NCBI RefSeq assembly: GCF_032854445.1
Contig: NC_088303.1
Span: forward strand, 35,631,265 to 35,695,264
Length of the DNA: 64,000 nt
Direction of reading: 5' to 3'
Source: Liolophura sinensis
Taxonomy: Eukaryota; Mollusca; Polyplacophora; Chitonida; Chitonidae
In this document: one piece after another, positions 59,411-64,000 of the stretch
Layout: the number at the start of each line of letters is the position of its first letter
Position numbering within the stretch: position 1 is the first letter of the stretch
Translations under genes and position numbers: made by a program
The notes under the pieces: model-generated
Databases searched by the model: none
Told to the model about the DNA's origin: nothing
What the model saw: only the letters and a program-made list of their open reading frames with translations

Positions 59411-62007
59411 TGGACACTATTGTATTTATGCTGATCCAGACTGGCTGCTTAATTGATTATATGGTTTGATTTGATTTGATATTATTTGCTCTGAATGAAT
59501 CTTAGACTGATATGAATTTGAGTTGCTTGATTTTTTGTTTTCTGTGGAACTTTATTAATTTCTGCGAAGAAACTATACAAATTCCATCTGCCAATCTCTG
59601 TACAAGCATTTAACCAAAGCAATGTTTCTCCACTCTTAATTGGGTTTCGATACAAGAACTTAACCCTGGTATAAACTCTTTCTTGACAAGAGGCATTTCC
59701 TCAAAGCCCCCAGTTTCAAAGCATCAAGTTACAAACGCGAAAGCGATCCAGCTTCTGTTGTTAAATAAATTCAAGATGACGCGTAAAATAAAGCCTAAAT
59801 TGCTGCCATGGGAATTGGGTTAAATTTCAAAGTTTTTTGCTTTTTAGAGACACCTAATTATTTCTCTACGGTGACCTCAGTTTTCATGAGCTTTGTTCTC
59901 CGTGGAAAAGCTGTTATACTGATCTATAGCCGAGTCATTTCCATCCGGGCCCTAAGTAATTCCGCTACGCTACCCGGAAGGTATGGTGTCACATTCCAAC
60001 CAGATAAAAAAAATACAAATGAAGCCTGTTAAGACCAATTTTACTCACGTGACCCCCAAAAACCATATTCACCCGAGGGTAGAATTTGCATGTTTTCATA
60101 AATAAAAGTTTCAGATTCGTCCGAAGTATTCCCGTTGGGAAATTAACTCACCGTAAAAGCGATTTAAAAGTCGTGAAAGTGCTCGACCTTCATACAGCAG
60201 GAACCAGTTTCAACCAGTGTCTTATTTTAGGGCTTTGGGATAAATTGAGTAAATTGCATATTTACATGTTTCCTGACAATATCAAGAGAAAAATCTGTGG
60301 TAATGTAGACCATGATCAACAAACGGAATATAACCAAGATATAGCTAACAAGAAGAACAAGAAGATTAGCCTAAGCGGAATCTCGCACGTTGTATATGTA
60401 GTTACAATCTAACACAGGTGACGGGATTCAACCAGATCACTACACTATCTAGGGCAAAGAAATATTGTTTTCCTTTGTAGGCTACTATTTTTGTACTGTT
60501 TTGTACAGTCAAGAAAGGTACGGTTGAGTGTAAATTCAGTTGTTCCCTTTACGTTCGACTGTTGCTTATATTCAGGTTGTGCACGCAGGATATAATAGAA
60601 AACTATTATACCACTGTAACGAGTAAACCCCTCGTTCTCTAGGGGCACGCTCATCATAAATAACACGTACCCAACGCCCACAGTATGCTCTGTTATTCGC
60701 CAGAAACAAGACAGATTTACTGTCTGTTGTACGTGAATGACCACAGAGATCAACTCTTTGTTCTGTTTCTTTGCACAGGATTGAAATCTGTGACCAGTGA
60801 CCAGGAAATGATTCTCAGATCGACAAATATGGTCATAAACTTATTCCCTTTCAAGGCTAACTTTATGATCCTCTTTGGTTTTTGTATTTTTGAGGCCAAA
60901 CTTTTACGGACTGGAAACAATGATAATCGAATTTTGTGATGATTTATAGATTTTTAGACATTATTGAATTTAACTTACTTACAATCCATTTTTTATTTCT
61001 TAATTGTCATCAACAACCAAAGCGAAAAGTCTACTTGGAAATGTTACTGTCCTTCCTTCCGTCTGCCCCATCTGTCCTCTGAACACATTACATCTGGAAG
61101 GAATTCACATCATTGTTTTCTAATTTGCATAGTGTCTTGTCGTTTGGCAAAGGCTTCGAACCCTTTAATTTTTTCGCTTCTCGCACTGATTTGTCCTTTT
61201 AGATTAAAGCTAAGAACGCTGATTTTAACAGGACAGAAATTCTATTATTTCAGGCTTTTATATATTGGGGTTAATAATGTGTACGGAAGACATTGTTTCG
61301 TTTCCGGGGGTTGGTTTTGCCAAAATCATATAGCGAACACAGATCAAGACTTTTCTCATGCAATTGAAAATAATTACATCAAATCTGGTTCAAAGATAAC
61401 GCTTAAATGAATGAAAAGGACATTGTCGACAATTCAAGCAATAATGTCAAAAGAAATTCCAACGCCCTAACGAGATATCCTGTGCCGCTTCTACAAAGCC
61501 ATGCTAAGGTGAGCTGATTTTAATTGACAATGTGATACATGTCATTGAGACAGTGGCTTTCACGGTGGGTACAATCACAATTGGGACGAAGACACAAACG
61601 ATGTATGTAAGGCACGATAACCGATAAGAGACATTCTTCAAAGGAGAGGAATTACACCATCAATAACAGAAACACTGATTTTACTCTTTCACTGGAAACT
61701 GTTCACTGCTACAAGTTCTCGCCACGATATGGCTGTAATATTACCGCCAAGCCATAATCATTTATTCATTCATTGCTTGGTCAAAGTTGAACAGTCTGTT
61801 GTAAATAGGCTAGAACGAAAGGCTAGCAAGGCCACAATCCACCGGCTTTGCCTTTTATTAGTTTTTTATGCATTGCATATTAATAGGAAAACTTTTTCAC
61901 AAAATTGTTTTCTTATTCAGCCCATAAAACGCGACTTGCAAATAAAGACCCAGGTCTAGGTTATCAGACAGTGATTTCTTCAGACAACGCTCCTAAAACC
62001 CCCGCCA
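59411..62007. other. stretch between the two duplication copies; no gene recognised
   Basis: It holds the longest unassigned open frame of the window (60964-61410, +, 148 codons) and one of 108 codons (60086-60412, +). Neither has a domain, a signal sequence I trust or a flanking splice site. Both are AT-rich and probably chance. Confidence 0.4.
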
Positions 62008-63905
62008 CACGTTTCTGTTCCCAGCTGCAAAACACATTTCTGACAGCTCGTTCCCAGCGATAAAACAGCGTCCTTTTTTCTATTGTCTCACTGAAAATGC
62101 GGCGCCAACAAATGCTTAATAAACGATACCAGGTCAGCTGGTATTAATACTTTTTCTATCATAATCTTTATCGGCCATGAAAACACCAATTCATTATGTA
62201 TTGATTGTTTCTGTTAGTTGATTGGTATCAATAGCTAATCAATTAATTTAGGGAATTTCCCTTCTACCTTGACCCGATCAACACTTTGCTGATGTCATAG
62301 CTGACCCGACAATATGTTCAGCAACTTTCATCGTTGAAGACAGCCTCCAAGACAACGCCAAGGCGTCATTGGCGCGGGGGGCCTCCGTGGCTCAGTCGGT
62401 TAGCGCGCTAGCGCAGCGTAATGACTTAGAAGCCTCTCACCAATGCGGTCGCTGTGAGTTCAAGTCCAGCTCATGCTGGCTTCCTCTCCGGCCGTAAGTG
62501 GGAAGGTCTGCCAGCAACCTGCGGATGGTCGTGGGTTTCCCCCGGGCTCTGCCCGGTTTCCACCCACCATAATGCTGGCCGCCGTCGTATAAGTGAAATA
62601 TTCTTGAGTACGGCGTAAAACACCAATCAAAAAAAAAAAAAAAAAAAATCATTGGCGCGGTTTGCTTAAGTGGGAAATTACTTCGTCAGTGTTTGAAGGA
62701 AGTCTAACCTGGCTTGCTGGACGTCTGTTATTGATTCTAACTTGTCTAGTGCCTTACAGAATTGAGGAAAACTGCAAAACAAGCATCGCCCAAGACCTTC
62801 ACCACTGCACACTTTACACCGACATCCTTCATCAGGACGCCTGTATGGTGCTTTGACGTTCAGAATCTCTCCATCAAACAACCATATCAGGTTAGATGTG
62901 CAATGTATGTGTTGCCGGACATCCACGCACAAACAGGTTTGTTACAGAACCCCTCTTCAACGCATAGCATTGGTATCTTGAAAACTATAAGCACAACAGA
63001 CACATTTCAGGCAGTTAACTAACAAATCCAACCTACAACTAAAACCTGCAAAGCAAAAGAAATTCACCGTCAGGTATAGTTTATTTTGGCTTAACAAAAC
63101 AACCTTATGAGTGACAAACTGTGAATCAAATTTCCCTTTAGAGCTAAAAACTTAACAGAATCATTGACTTTACTCACGATTGGGCTGGTTTGAAGATTGA
63201 AATAAGTAAAAAATCAAACATTATATGTGTGCATCATGCGATCCCCTTTTTCTATCTGCCTCTCCAATCCTAACTAGCGAAGGCCTTGCTTCGCAAATTT
63301 GTAGTGCCTTTGGTAGCAGTAGATGGTACACTCGACTGTGCAGATCACCTGTATACATTTAGGTCAATGTGAAAAAATTATATCGTCCCTCTGGCAACAA
63401 GGCGTAGCTTTTAAGCCGCAGCCATCTATCAGTAAAGACGAGACCTTTAATTACTTGAACAAAGGGCTTTCGAGTTGCGAACGCTGACTTTGAAGTCACC
63501 AGTTCAAGCTAATTACAACGATAATCACAAAGTGGTTAGAACAGACTACAAAATGGCTACAGGGTTTACCAAGGTAACCTCAACAGACAAGTTTAATTAA
63601 ACTCTCAGTGTAGCGTCATGTAAACCAACGTATATTACCTCAAGGAACAGAGACCTTACAAACCAAGCCTATGAACAGCAAACACCATCCGGACAAGATT
63701 GTCTGACATTCATGGATTTTTAATAAACGGGACATAAGCCAATAGTTCTCTAACATGGACGTCTTTTACTGGCAAATTTGGAACTGTTTTACTTTAAATT
63801 CTTCACTTACTTGTGTCTTTCCGTTTTTCATTCGATCAACACAGACAACTTCAGCGAAACCTGTTACGTTCACGGGCCCTGATAAAACAGATAATCGTCA
63901 AACTT
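62008..63905 (+). repeat. direct duplication of about 2 kb, copy B, interrupted by a SINE
   Basis: It is colinear with copy A at 57308-59410. Shared blocks run from CCAGCGATAAAACAGCGTCC, through TTTAAGTGGGAAATT-like, CTCTGGCAACAAGGCGTAGC and CCGCAGCCATCTATCAGTAA, to the ACGGGCCCTGATAAAA end. The SINE at 62378-62648 is absent from copy A. No gene is recognised in it; the 86-codon frame at 62762-63022 is not conserved in copy A. Confidence 0.85.
62366..62660 (+). mobile_element. SINE family 1, full-length, youngest-looking copy with perfect 12-bp target-site duplications
   Basis: The element is 62378-62648, flanked by TCATTGGCGCGG at 62366-62377 and 62649-62660. The head GGGGCCTCCGTGGCTCAGTC has the A box and GTGAGTTCAAGTCC the B box. 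All body blocks are present and the tail ends in a pure A run of 20 instead of AAAT units. Perfect duplications and an intact A tail suggest the most recent insertion of this family here. It lies inside copy B of the 2-kb duplication. Confidence 0.97.
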
Positions 63906-64000
63906 ACACCTTCAACACATCGTCAGCTCTCTTTCTTCATACAGCCTCGGGAATATGCTGAAAGCATAAAAGTCCAAATAAAAGAAAAGGTAAGCAACCG
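63906..64000. other. window end, with a donor-like sequence
   Basis: AGAAAAG|GTAAGC at 63983-63994 resembles a splice donor close to the window edge. There is too little sequence to judge it. Confidence 0.3.

Noticed and set aside
60964-61410. 148-codon open frame, the longest after the receptor
   Set aside because: It has no recognisable domain, Kozak-like start, splice context or sign of codon bias. In AT-rich DNA of this length one such frame is expected by chance.

Overview
The window is animal nuclear DNA, most likely from a lophotrochozoan (mollusc or brachiopod). It is AT-rich, gene-poor and crowded with diverged repeats. Nearly all open frames are under about 120 codons with no recognisable domain. 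Two tRNA-headed SINE families occur, one ending in a GTGAAATATTCTTGAG / CGGCGTAAAACACCAATCAA tail plus (AAAT)n, the other ending in a (CACT)n tail. From memory I associate such tails with molluscs and brachiopods; I cannot name the species.

One gene is convincing: a single-exon rhodopsin-class (class A) GPCR of 377 residues on the + strand at 47835-48968. A good 3' splice site lies 165 bases before its ATG, a small upstream ORF lies in the leader, and a poly(A) signal lies about 330 bases after the stop. Its 5' end is therefore probably an untranslated exon further upstream. The best candidate is a GC-richer stretch ending in a splice donor at 43329/43330. A separate orphan donor lies at 10334/10335.

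Layout: 1-6.8 kb is non-coding with a hairpin cluster and a degenerate minisatellite. From 6.8 to 33 kb there are SINE copies of both families alternating with minisatellites of 19, 58, about 20, 28 and about 55 bp. From 36 to 40 kb there are a SINE, fragments of a dispersed repeat and a large inverted repeat (arms about 550 bp, loop about 830 bp) whose arms contain 50-bp tandem repeats. From 43 to 49.6 kb lie the GPCR gene and its presumed upstream region. From 50 to 56.2 kb there are a degenerate 28-bp array, a dispersed repeat with inverted ends and a very homogeneous 32-bp satellite (14 copies). From 57.3 to 63.9 kb lies an old direct duplication of about 2 kb, the second copy carrying a later SINE insertion.

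There is no operon, CRISPR array or transposase gene. Apart from the GPCR, the window is a record of repeat birth, duplication and decay. I did not find a new multi-gene system. The best leads are the inverted repeat, the homogenised satellite, the old duplication and the unusual motifs of the receptor.
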